This document shows, in pieces, positions 55,657 to 63,701 of a stretch of DNA of 64,000 nucleotides (within the stretch, counting starts at the first letter, position 1; the number at the start of each line of letters is the position of its first letter). The notes beneath the pieces are model-generated. The model was given only the letters and a program-made list of their open reading frames with translations. It had not been told where the DNA came from and made no database searches. Origin of the DNA: Bacteroidetes bacterium UKL13-3 (GTDB lineage: Bacteria; Bacteroidota; Bacteroidia; UKL13-3); the NCBI GenBank assembly GCA_001602415.1, contig CP012155.1:1654718-1718717 (forward strand), read 5' to 3'. A program made the position numbers and the translations under genes.

Positions 55657-56865
55657 TTACCGATTTTTATTTTCGAGTTCTTTCAAAGCAAGCCACGCCA
55701 TTAAGCCCGTACTCAGTTCCAATGCATCTTCCTCTATATCAAAAGTAGGAGTGTGTACACTTGAGGTAATTCCTTTTGCTTCGTTACGGGTTCCTAACCG
55801 ATAAAAACAAGCTGGCATTTCTTGTGAGTAATAAGCAAAATCCTCGGCAGCCATCCAAATATCAAGGTCCACCACGTTTTCAGTCCCCACATATTCGCGT
55901 GCACTTTCTTTCGCCCTGCGAGTTACATTGATGTCGTTTTTCAAAAATGGATACCCTTTACGCACTTCAAACTCACAACTGCCACCCATACTTTCGGCTA
56001 ATTGTGTGGCCATTTTGACCATTAACGAATGTGCTTCCGCTCTCCAGTTTTCATCCAACGTGCGAAATGTTCCTTCCATTTTTACTTCGTTTGGAATCAC
56101 ATTGGTAGCTCCGTTGGCAATTACTTTTCCAAAAGATAATACAGAGGGGATTATAGGATTGGCCCTACGACTTATAAGACTTTGCAGCGCTGTAATAATA
56201 TGCGCTGTGATCAATACCGGATCAATATTAAGGTGCGGCATAGCACCGTGGCCGCCTTTTCCTTTTACAGTAACATATAATTCATCAGTTGAAGCCATAT
56301 ATAAACCTTCGCGAAATCCAATGGTTCCGGCAGGTAACAAAGGCATAACGTGTTGACCAATAATGGATGTGGCTTGTGGATTTTGTAAGGCTTGCTCCTT
56401 TATCATAATGGAAGCGCCACCGGGTAATTTCTCCTCTCCTGGCTGAAACAACAACTTAATTGTTCCCTCAAAAGAATCCTTTAAATCATTCAAAATCATG
56501 GCAGCACCCAACAGCGAACTAGTATGTACATCATGTCCGCAAGCGTGCATCACACCTTCGTTTTGAGATTTATAGGGAACATCATTTTCCTCAATAATAG
56601 GTAACGCATCCATATCAGCACGCAAAGCGATTGTTTTTGAATCTGGATTTTTTCCTTTGATATGCGCTACCAATCCCGTTTTAGCTTTATGTGTAATATC
56701 AGTAATGCCCATCTCGCGCAGCTTGTGTTCAACAAAGGCTTGCGTATTATATTCTTCAAATGATAGCTCGGGGTTTTGGTGAAAATGCCTGCGAAGCGAA
56801 ACTACGTAAGCGTGGTTTTGCTTTGCTTTATCTTTAATCTGTTGTAGTAAACTCATGCTGCTCAA
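55657..56865 (-). CDS. M20-family amidohydrolase (N-acyl-amino acid / hippurate hydrolase type)
   Basis: 402 residues. The first zinc motif is HACGHDVHTSSLLGAA and the second is FQPGEEKLPGGASIMI. The dimerisation domain starts near 190 (VTVKGKGGHGAMPHLNIDPV). The third ligand region is MAAEDFAYYSQEMPACFYRLG. It hydrolyses amide bonds of N-acyl amino acids, with the exact substrate unknown. No signal peptide, so cytoplasmic. Confidence 0.92.
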   Translation of the reverse strand: MSSMSLLQQIKDKAKQNHAYVVSLRRHFHQNPELSFEEYNTQAFVEHKLREMGITDITHKAKTGLVAHIKGKNPDSKTIALRADMDALPIIEENDVPYKSQNEGVMHACGHDVHTSSLLGAAMILNDLKDSFEGTIKLLFQPGEEKLPGGASIMIKEQALQNPQATSIIGQHVMPLLPAGTIGFREGLYMASTDELYVTVKGKGGHGAMPHLNIDPVLITAHIITALQSLISRRANPIIPSVLSFGKVIANGATNVIPNEVKMEGTFRTLDENWRAEAHSLMVKMATQLAESMGGSCEFEVRKGYPFLKNDINVTRRAKESAREYVGTENVVDLDIWMAAEDFAYYSQEMPACFYRLGTRNEAKGITSSVHTPTFDIEEDALELSTGLMAWLALKELENKNR

Positions 56866-57072
56866 AAGTATCTATAATTTTAAGGAAATGTAACTGAAAT
56901 TTATGGAAAGATTGGATGAAAAACAATTCATTCAAACCCTTGAGTGTTGTAGGTTAAAATTTGTAAAGGTTTTGTTCTGATAATGTTTCGATAAACCCAA
57001 TACAACCAGAATTAGTTAATTTTCTACTTGTAAGTTCTTTTTATTAGCCTTCAAGGAAATTGCTGTAGAAAT

Positions 57073-57186
57073 TCACTTGGTTATTTTTTTCGGTATATGG
57101 TGGTCAGTTTGACCGGTATTACCATATAGCCAAGCTGTGACAACCAGCAGAAATAATAAAAAACCAGCTGTTTTTATTTGCTTCAT
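57073..57186 (-). CDS. Possible 37-residue membrane peptide
   Basis: ATG 57186 opens MKQIKTAGFLLFLLVVTAWL, a Lys-flanked hydrophobic helix, then YGNTGQTDHHIPKKITK and a TGA. The only open stretch with membrane-protein character in a 423-bp gap. Either a small single-pass membrane protein or a signal-peptide-like fragment. I see nothing else in the rest of the gap (56866-57072, 57187-57288). Confidence 0.35.
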   Translation of the reverse strand: MKQIKTAGFLLFLLVVTAWLYGNTGQTDHHIPKKITK

Positions 57187-57288
57187 GCAGTGAAATAATA
57201 GCAAAATCACATGTATGTAGCATACCAATTTAGTTTAAATAAACATACCAAAATGAGGTCAAAAGTCATTAGCGCAAAATCTTCTCAC

Positions 57289-58140
57289 CTAAACGAATGC
57301 GAGTGAGTACGAAAGATTAAACTGCGCACCACCTTCAAGTCTTAATATACCTTGTTTGCTTGAGATATCAACGTGTCCATCAAGCGAATCTGCATGTCCG
57401 AACCAAGGTTCTAAACAAATGTATTGTTCATTTCCTTTTTGTGTCCAAATGCCCAAATAAGGAAACCCGTCATAGTTGAGCTTGATTTGAAAAGTACCAT
57501 TTTTTTGCTTTAAGGTGAGCTGACGGGAGTTGAGGTTTTTAAATACAATTGCATCATCATCAAATAGAGTTGCATGAAGCTGAATAGTTGTTGGAGTGGA
57601 TAACACGGGTTTAATAATTCCGTTAAACAAACCACCCGATAATAAGTGACGTTCTTCTGATTCGGCTTTTTCGAACACAATGCTGTAATCGCTCAAGCAG
57701 CTTGTTGGAAGGTTAAAACCTGGATGTGCACCAATACTGAAATACATTGGGTGGTCATCATGATTGATAATTTCGTACAAACAAGTAAGTGTATTGTTGC
57801 TGAGTTGATAACCCAGTCGAAGTGTAAAGTTAAAAGGGTAAATGGCTTTTGTATATTCATTAGCCGTGAGTTGATACCAAACCTCAGTATCCGATTCTGA
57901 TAATTTTTCAAATACCTGATCGCGGGCAAATCCATGCTGACTCATTATATAAGGAATTCCATCGCATATAAGTTGATTATTTCTCACCTTCCCAACAATG
58001 GGAAATAGGATAGGAGCATGTCGACCCCAAACAGCGCTATCGGCTTGCCACAGGTATTCAAATCCTGTTGTTTGGTTTTTGATGCTGGTTAATTCGGCTC
58101 CTTTATTGGCTATTTCAATGCTGAGGTATTTGTTTTTCAT
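57289..58140 (-). CDS. Aldose 1-epimerase family protein (LacX/YeaD-like)
   Basis: 283 residues. The galactose mutarotase fold shows in AELTSIKNQTTGFEYLW, the sugar-site segment SQHGFARDQVFE, SIGAHPGFNLP with a catalytic His-type residue, and YICLEPWFGHADS. It interconverts alpha and beta anomers of sugars or sugar phosphates. Cytoplasmic (no signal peptide). Confidence 0.88.
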   Translation of the reverse strand: MKNKYLSIEIANKGAELTSIKNQTTGFEYLWQADSAVWGRHAPILFPIVGKVRNNQLICDGIPYIMSQHGFARDQVFEKLSESDTEVWYQLTANEYTKAIYPFNFTLRLGYQLSNNTLTCLYEIINHDDHPMYFSIGAHPGFNLPTSCLSDYSIVFEKAESEERHLLSGGLFNGIIKPVLSTPTTIQLHATLFDDDAIVFKNLNSRQLTLKQKNGTFQIKLNYDGFPYLGIWTQKGNEQYICLEPWFGHADSLDGHVDISSKQGILRLEGGAQFNLSYSLAFV

Positions 58141-58205
58141 TCTTCAAATAAATACTAAAAACAGTCATTCGTGAAAATTACTGCAAAAAGTAAGCTGTTA
58201 TTTTT

Positions 58206-58328
58206 CTACCGAAAAGGCGCCAAGACGCAAGGCTAAGAATCTTTTCGACTCTCCGTCTTTGCGGTGACATACTGGTTATTTATCTTGGATTTTATCACAC
58301 AAAAATCTATGATAATCTGTGGCGATAA
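58206..58328 (+). repeat. Interspersed repeat copy B
   Basis: Starts CTACCGAAAAGGCGCC, closes with CGTCTTTGCGGT (58206-58265 hairpin), and runs through TTGGATTTTATC and AAAATCTATGATAATCTGTGGCGATAAC. The same order of hairpin and tail is found in copies A and C. Confidence 0.7.
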
Positions 58329-58346
58329 CTAAGCTGTCATTGTTCC

Positions 58347-58471
58347 ACCGCAGAGGCGCCAATACGCAAGGCTCTAAATCTTTGCGCCTCTCCGTCCTTG
58401 CGGTAATAATATTGTTGACTGACATTGAATTTTATAAGATGAAAAAATCTGTGATAATCAGTGGCGATAAC
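58347..58471 (+). repeat. Interspersed repeat copy C
   Basis: Starts ACCGCAGAGGCGCCAATACG, closes with CCTTGCGGT (58347-58404 hairpin), then TTGAATTTTATAAG and the tail AAATCTGTGATAATCAGTGG followed by CGATAAC. Copies B and C are 141 bp apart in the same direction. Copy A lies 10.5 kb away, inverted. Confidence 0.7.
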
Positions 58472-58565
58472 AACAAACAGATTACAATGTGCTGATTTCA
58501 ACAATTAGATTTTTTCATTTTAATAAAAGCTATATCTTCGCCACCCTAAATAATTAATATCAATC

Positions 58566-58682
58566 ATGGGAAAAGGAGACGTAAGAACTAAAAAAGGTAA
58601 AATGAAAAATGGTTCATTTGGCCGTAGTCGCAACAAGCGCGTGTTGAAATCAAAAAACAACAACATCAAAAGACCTGCTTAA
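58566..58682 (+). CDS. 30S ribosomal protein bTHX
   Basis: A 38-residue, very basic product: MGKGDVRTKKGKMKNGSFGR, then SRNKRVLKSKNNNIKRPA. The MGKGD-x-R/K-T-K/R-x-G-K-x-x-x-G-x-F/Y-G pattern is that of THX, which fills a cavity in the head of the small subunit. A TATCTTCG -7-like element is at 58533-58540, and the tRNA-Leu gene begins 22 bases after the stop, so they may share a transcript. Confidence 0.88.
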   Translation: MGKGDVRTKKGKMKNGSFGRSRNKRVLKSKNNNIKRPA

Positions 58683-58704
58683 TTAACTGAGCAGCTCTCA
58701 ATAT

Positions 58705-58786
58705 GCTGCGGTGGTGAAATTGGTAGACATGCCATCTTGAGGGGGTGGTGCCGAAAGGTGTATGAGTTCGAGTCTCATCCGCAGCA
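58705..58786 (+). tRNA. tRNA-Leu (GAG)
   Basis: The acceptor GCTGCGG pairs with CCGCAGC, followed by discriminator A; CCA is not encoded. Anticodon stem CCATC/GGTGG, loop TTGAGGG with GAG (58739-58741), which reads CUC/CUU. The D arm TGGTGAAATTGGTAGACA and the variable arm TGCCGAAAGGTGT are leucine class II types. Confidence 0.95.
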
Positions 58787-58797
58787 CTCAAAAAATG

Positions 58798-58830
58798 AAA
58801 AGTCCCGCAATTAATTGCAGGACTTTTTTT
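58798..58830 (+). terminator. Terminator after tRNA-Leu
   Basis: AAAAGTCC and GGACTTTT form the outer stem around GCAATTAATTGC, which is itself a palindrome, and seven T follow. Confidence 0.9.
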
Positions 58831-58909
58831 GTTTCAAGGATCCGTTAGCAGCGGGTGTCAAAAAATGTGCTCATTTTTCTTTAAAACTCAAATCCCCGAG
58901 CGTATTCCA

Positions 58910-58940
58910 TTTGTAGATCCATCCTTAATCTGCTATTTTC
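58910..58940 (+). promoter_or_regulatory. Promoter of ribF
   Basis: TTG at 58910-58912, 20 bp, then TATTTTCG (58933-58940), a near match to TAnnTTTG. The start codon is 15 bp further on, giving a short leader with no room for an FMN riboswitch. Confidence 0.6.
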
Positions 58941-58955
58941 GCCTCATTCAAGCTG

Positions 58956-59894
58956 ATGAGAGTTTACCGAAGTTTAAACGAATTACCTGTAATTAAAAAT
59001 GCCATTGTAACGCAAGGAACCTTTGATGGCGTGCATGCTGCTCATCTCGTAATTATCGAAAGAGTTAAAGAACTAGCTCAGCAGCGCAATGGGGAAACGG
59101 TTTTAATGACCTTTGATCCACATCCGCGTTTGGTTTTGTTTCCTGATGATCATGGATTGAAGTTGCTGCAAACATTGGATGAAAAAATTAGTGCTCTAGA
59201 AAAAGAAGGAATTGACCATTTGGTAGTTATTCCCTTCACCAAAGCCTTTTCCGAACTAACTTCACTTCAATTTATAAGTGATATATTGGTTTCTAAAATT
59301 GGAACAAAGGTTCTGGTTATAGGTTACGATCACCGTTTTGGAAAAAACCGAGAAGGAGCATTTGATCATCTTAAAACATCATCATCGCAATATGGGTTCG
59401 AGGTGGAAGAAATTCCAGAGCAAGATGTGGAAGAGGTAGCCATTAGTTCAACACGTATCCGAAAAGCCTTAGAGATAGGTGACGTGGTAACCGCATCAAA
59501 ATACTTAGGTAAATTTTATGCTATTACGGGAGAAGTTACGCAAGGAAAGCAGTTGGGAAGAACTATAGGTTATCCAACTGCTAATATCAAAATTGAGGAT
59601 CAGAATAAGCTCATTCCAGCCGATGGTGTATATGCTGTTAAAGTAGTTTTCAACAACCAAACGTATGGAGGCATGCTTAATGCAGGCTACCGACCAACAG
59701 TGGATGGCATTGCACATTCCATTGAAGTTCACATCTTTGATTTTAATGAAAATATCTACAACCAACGAGTAGAGATTTTGTATGTTAATAAACTGCGGGA
59801 GGAAATGAAGTTTAGCGGACTGGATGCACTCAAAAATCAGCTTGAAAAAGATAAATTGCACGCTATTGCTGTTTTACAAAACGCTGATCAATGA
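58956..59894 (+). CDS. ribF: Bifunctional riboflavin kinase / FAD synthetase
   Basis: 312 residues. The FAD synthetase half (1-185) has VTQGTFDGVHAAHLVII, the HxGH-type nucleotide motif in altered form (HAAH), and VISSTRIRK-type ISSTRIRKAL. The kinase half (about 186-310) has GRTIGYPTANI, the ATP/Mg site, and the C-terminal IFDFNENIYNQRVEI region. It makes FMN and FAD from riboflavin. It overlaps the downstream peptidase gene by four bases (ATGA). Confidence 0.94.
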   Translation: MRVYRSLNELPVIKNAIVTQGTFDGVHAAHLVIIERVKELAQQRNGETVLMTFDPHPRLVLFPDDHGLKLLQTLDEKISALEKEGIDHLVVIPFTKAFSELTSLQFISDILVSKIGTKVLVIGYDHRFGKNREGAFDHLKTSSSQYGFEVEEIPEQDVEEVAISSTRIRKALEIGDVVTASKYLGKFYAITGEVTQGKQLGRTIGYPTANIKIEDQNKLIPADGVYAVKVVFNNQTYGGMLNAGYRPTVDGIAHSIEVHIFDFNENIYNQRVEILYVNKLREEMKFSGLDALKNQLEKDKLHAIAVLQNADQ

Positions 59895-60844
59895 CTGTAC
59901 ACAACAAACTAATTTATATATTTACTGTTTTTGTTTTATTAAGTTCCACATCTACTTTAAAGGCTCAAGTTACCGAAAGTGATTCCACCGAAGTTGAAAG
60001 TGATGATGAAAACGATGAAAACGAGGGCGACTTTGATGCTAATTTTACAGGCTACTCGGACGTAACGTATTGGGATTTGTTACGCGATCCCAACTTTAAG
60101 TTTGACCCTAAAATTATTCCTGCAACCCAGCATTATGAAGGTGTTGATTGGGACACTATCACCATTAATCCTTACAAAGTTAGTTTGAAGGAAATGAACG
60201 ACACCATTTTGCTAGCCTTGAAAGATTCTTTTGACTGTGAATTTCACCCACCTGCTATTGGAGATATATCATCCAACTTTGGTTTCAGGCGTTGGGGGCG
60301 TAGACCAAAATTTCATTATGGTGTGGATGTGCGCATGGAAGTGGGCGACCCAGTTTATGCCATGTTCGATGGTGTTGTACGTGTGGCTAAACGCAGTGCC
60401 GATTATGGTTATGTTGTGTTGATACGCCATTATAATGGATTGGAAACACTCTACGCACATTTTAATCAGTTGTTAGCTTATTCGGGCCAACCTGTTCGCT
60501 CGGGCGATATTATCGGTCTGGCAGGAAGCACAGGCCGAAGCACTGGTCCGCATTTACATTTTGAAGTACGCTACAAGGGTGAAAAAATTGATCCAAATAA
60601 AATCGTGTATTTCCCTTCGGGCTCGCTCTTAAGTGATACATTGCAGATTGATAAACATTGCTTCTCGCATTTGTATCAGGTAAAATCGGTGAAGCTAAAA
60701 TCGAAATACCATATTGTAAAACGAGGTGAGACGCTTGCTAAAATTTCCTATACCTATGGAATGAGCGTTAAACATTTGGCCAAACTCAATCGTATTTCTC
60801 TCAAAACAAAATTGGCACGCGGTCGCAGATTGAGAATAAAATAG
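59891..60844 (+). CDS. M23 endopeptidase with C-terminal LysM domain
   Basis: 317 residues with a signal peptide (cleaved after LKAQ, near 26), an acidic region (SDDENDENEGDFD), then the lysostaphin-type M23 domain (about 115-240): HYGVDVR gives the first His and Asp, HLHFEV the second His pair. The LysM peptidoglycan-binding domain is at 273-317 (YHIVKRGETLAKISYTYGMS). It should cut peptide crosslinks in the cell wall. Coupled to ribF by overlapping start/stop. Confidence 0.92.
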   Translation: MTVHNKLIYIFTVFVLLSSTSTLKAQVTESDSTEVESDDENDENEGDFDANFTGYSDVTYWDLLRDPNFKFDPKIIPATQHYEGVDWDTITINPYKVSLKEMNDTILLALKDSFDCEFHPPAIGDISSNFGFRRWGRRPKFHYGVDVRMEVGDPVYAMFDGVVRVAKRSADYGYVVLIRHYNGLETLYAHFNQLLAYSGQPVRSGDIIGLAGSTGRSTGPHLHFEVRYKGEKIDPNKIVYFPSGSLLSDTLQIDKHCFSHLYQVKSVKLKSKYHIVKRGETLAKISYTYGMSVKHLAKLNRISLKTKLARGRRLRIK

Positions 60845-60895
60845 TTTTATATTTTCTCATCTATTGTAATCTAAACGTACAAAATACTTAATCGC

Positions 60896-61357
60896 TCAAT
60901 TATACAATCCACTCTCAAACCCTTCGTCAATCAGCAGATCTGCGCTATCTGCAGCTTCAGTAGCTAATACATCGCAGCGTTCATTTTCTTTGTGTCCGGC
61001 ATGTCCCTTAATCCAACGCATACTCACATAATGTTTAGGTGCTATTTTCAGAAATCGTTGCCAAAGGTCGGCATTCTTTTTTCCCTTGAAGTTTATTTTT
61101 TGCCAATTGTCCAACCATCTTTTTTCGATGGCATCACAAACATATTTGGAGTCGGTAAAAATAGTTACGTGCAACCCGTTTAATTTAAGGGATTCAAGAG
61201 CCACAATTACTGCTAGTAACTCCATACGGTTGTTGGTGGTTTTTCTGTAACCTGCCGAAAGTTCTTTGTAGTGTTTACCGGAGTGCAACAATACGCCATA
61301 TCCTCCGGGGCCCGGATTACCTCTTGCAGCACCATCTGTATAAATTTTTACTTGCAC
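60896..61357 (-). CDS. rnhA: Ribonuclease HI
   Basis: 153 residues. The acidic active site is spread over DGAARGNPGPGGYG (first Asp), MELLAVIVAL (Glu), FTDSKYVCDAI (second Asp) and KGHAGHKENERCD (His and final Asp). It removes RNA from RNA:DNA hybrids. Last gene of the minus-strand group that starts beyond the right edge; 14 bp after the GNAT gene. Confidence 0.96.
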   Translation of the reverse strand: MQVKIYTDGAARGNPGPGGYGVLLHSGKHYKELSAGYRKTTNNRMELLAVIVALESLKLNGLHVTIFTDSKYVCDAIEKRWLDNWQKINFKGKKNADLWQRFLKIAPKHYVSMRWIKGHAGHKENERCDVLATEAADSADLLIDEGFESGLYN

Positions 61358-61371
61358 GTTTCGTTCAATTC

Positions 61372-61821
61372 TTAAAGTTTCATTCTAAATACAGTCCATT
61401 CGTCCATGGCTGTTGCACCCATGCTCTTATAAAAATCAATTGCTGGAGTATTCCAATCCAACACACTCCATTCCACACGTCCACAATTGCGTTCTTTGGC
61501 AATTTCGATAATACGTTGCAACAAGGCTTTGCCATAACCTTTGCCCCTGTGTTCAATATTGACAAAGAGATCTTCCAAATACACACCGGGTTTTGCTCTG
61601 AAAGTGGAGTAGTTGTGAAAAAACAAGGCGAATCCAACGGGACTTTTAGCTTCATATGCTAAAATTACTTCAGCAAATTTGTGTTCACCAAAAAGTGTAT
61701 CGTGAAGTTTTTCTTTGGTTGTTTCAACTTCATGTGAAAGCTTTTCGTAGGCTGCTATTCCTTTGATAAAGGAGAGGATGAGTGGCACATCTGCCGCAAC
61801 TGCATTTCGAATGTGACGCAT
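61372..61821 (-). CDS. GNAT-family N-acetyltransferase (diamine acetyltransferase-like)
   Basis: 149 residues. The acetyl-CoA site is in NIEHRGKGYGKALLQRIIEI (R-x-x-G-x-G/A). YLEDLFVN before it and RVEWSVLDWNTPAIDFYKSMGA after it resemble spermidine/spermine and thialysine acetyltransferases. Third gene of the minus-strand cluster, three bases after the preceding stop, so co-translated. Confidence 0.9.
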   Translation of the reverse strand: MRHIRNAVAADVPLILSFIKGIAAYEKLSHEVETTKEKLHDTLFGEHKFAEVILAYEAKSPVGFALFFHNYSTFRAKPGVYLEDLFVNIEHRGKGYGKALLQRIIEIAKERNCGRVEWSVLDWNTPAIDFYKSMGATAMDEWTVFRMKL

Positions 61822-61824
61822 GAT

Positions 61825-62331
61825 TTATTTATTGACGATGGTAAATTTCCCCGCTAGTTTTTTTGTGATGATTTGTTCACTTTCGCCTTGCTTACTTTTA
61901 TAGCTCACATTGAATTTTATATACCACGTTGTTCGGCTTAGTTTGGTTCCGGTGATCGATCCATCTATTAATGGCGTGTAACCTCTGTCCATGCAAAAGC
62001 ACCCTTTGTAAAAATAGCCCATAGCATTTTTGAGGTCATTTCCTTTGAGCGAAAATTTACCTGTTTTATCAGGGTTTATTGAGAAGGCGAGCGTTTCGGT
62101 GTATTCATCATCGGTTACATTATCATTTTGGGAGGCTGTAAATGTGTAAGTGAAGAGTGCCGATTTTTTCGAATCAACAATATTGGCATACACACCATTT
62201 GCACCATTGTCTTTTAATTCAATTGTTTTGCCGGTTCGTGCTTCAAATGTTTTAACTGCAGGTGTTATTTTATCTTGAGCAACCAACTGTAACGCTGCGA
62301 AACAGTTGATGAAAACGAGTAATTTCTTCAT
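61825..62331 (-). CDS. Exported protein of unknown function
   Basis: 168 residues with a signal peptide (MKKLLVFINCFAALQLVAQ). The body is beta-rich, with GCFCMDRGYTPLIDGSITGT as the most striking segment (two close cysteines) and a basic C-terminal strand set. It lies 17 bp after folC and three bases before the GNAT gene, so it belongs to the cluster, but nothing links its function to the others. Confidence 0.65.
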   Translation of the reverse strand: MKKLLVFINCFAALQLVAQDKITPAVKTFEARTGKTIELKDNGANGVYANIVDSKKSALFTYTFTASQNDNVTDDEYTETLAFSINPDKTGKFSLKGNDLKNAMGYFYKGCFCMDRGYTPLIDGSITGTKLSRTTWYIKFNVSYKSKQGESEQIITKKLAGKFTIVNK

Positions 62332-62348
62332 AAGGTAAAAGTAATCAA

Positions 62349-63635
62349 TTATACAACTTCGGCTACTACAAAAGTACTGCCACCAATAAAAATTACATCA
62401 TTTATTGTTGCATCTTGCTGAGCAGCAAGCCATGCATTTTTAACAGAACCATAACTGTTTCCGTTTAAACCTTCTGCCAAAGCCTGTTGGTGCAGTTCAT
62501 CGGAAGAAAGGGCTCTGGGAATATCGGCATTGCAAAAATAATACTGTGCAGTTTTAGGTAATAAGGATAACACTTTGGATATGTCTTTATCTTTAACCAT
62601 TCCCAACACAATATGAAGTTGGTTGTATTCAATTTGGTTGAGTTGATTAAGTACGAACGTAATTCCGTTTACGTTATGACCGGTATCACAAATGGTTAAA
62701 GGTTTCTCCGAAAGAATTTGCCATCTTCCCATAAGTCCGGTATTTTTTTTTACCGCACTTATTCCTTTTCTGATAGCACTGTCGTTTATAAGCAAATGAC
62801 TTTTGCGGAGTTCAGTGATTGCCGTCAGCACTGTTGCAATGTTTAATTGTTGGTACAATCCGGGTAAGTCGCATTCCAGTTTATCCAGCCATGGTTGAGT
62901 GTTTAAGGTTACATCACAAGTACTAAAAAAATTATTATGAGTAAATTTTAATGTGGTAATTACATCTTTAGAAAATAAAACTGGACTGTTTTCTTGTAGT
63001 GATTTATCAATAAAAACCTGAGCAGTTTCGGGGTCATATTCTCCGATAACCACCGGCACATTGGGTTTAATAATGCCAGCTTTTTCTGAAGCTATTTTGG
63101 GGAGTGTATCACCTAACATATCCATGTGATCCCAACCTATATTCGTAATAACTGAAAGGATAGGAGTGATGATATTGGTTGAATCTAACCGTCCGCCAAG
63201 TCCGGTTTCAATAATTGCGATGTCAACTTGTTGTTGAGCAAAGTAGTCGAAGCACAGTGCAACTGTCCATTCAAAAAAAGAAGGTTGTATCGTGTCGAAC
63301 ATAGTTTTATTAGATATAACAAAGTTGATCACCGTTTGTTCAGGAATCATTTGTCCGTTAATTCGAATTCGTTCCCTAAAATCTTTGAGGTGTGGAGAGG
63401 TGTATAGACCAACTTTGTAACCTGCTTCCTGTAATACGGAGGCAAGCATGTGCGAGGTAGAACCTTTGCCATTGGTTCCTGCAATATGAATGCTTTTAAA
63501 TTGTTGTTGGGGATTGCCTAGTGCCTCGCAAAGTGTAAGGGTATTGGTTAAATCTTTTTTAAAAGCAGCAATACCGATGCGTGTAAACATGGGTAGCTGG
63601 CTGTATAAATAATCGAGTGTTTCGGAATAATTCAT
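62349..63635 (-). CDS. folC: Bifunctional folylpolyglutamate synthase / dihydrofolate synthase
   Basis: 428 residues, Mur-ligase fold. The ATP P-loop is IAGTNGKGSTSHMLASVLQ. FVNVETGLGGRLDSTN-type IIETGLGGRLDSTN and TNIGWDHMDMLGDTLPKIA supply the second and third conserved blocks. The substrate segment is SPHLKDFRERIRING. It attaches glutamates to folate. In Bacteroidota it commonly lies after the tonB gene of the exbB-exbD-tonB set; a tonB-like gene is indeed upstream here (66 bp). Confidence 0.94.
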   Translation of the reverse strand: MNYSETLDYLYSQLPMFTRIGIAAFKKDLTNTLTLCEALGNPQQQFKSIHIAGTNGKGSTSHMLASVLQEAGYKVGLYTSPHLKDFRERIRINGQMIPEQTVINFVISNKTMFDTIQPSFFEWTVALCFDYFAQQQVDIAIIETGLGGRLDSTNIITPILSVITNIGWDHMDMLGDTLPKIASEKAGIIKPNVPVVIGEYDPETAQVFIDKSLQENSPVLFSKDVITTLKFTHNNFFSTCDVTLNTQPWLDKLECDLPGLYQQLNIATVLTAITELRKSHLLINDSAIRKGISAVKKNTGLMGRWQILSEKPLTICDTGHNVNGITFVLNQLNQIEYNQLHIVLGMVKDKDISKVLSLLPKTAQYYFCNADIPRALSSDELHQQALAEGLNGNSYGSVKNAWLAAQQDATINDVIFIGGSTFVVAEVV

Positions 63636-63701
63636 TGTATTTCGGATGCAAATGTATTCAACACAAACAACCTAATCAACTCATTGCACAATCAACTTAC
63701 T

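Noticed and set aside
58910..58955. An FMN riboswitch upstream of ribF.
   Set aside because: The promoter lies too close to the start codon to leave room for one, and no RFN-type conserved blocks are visible.
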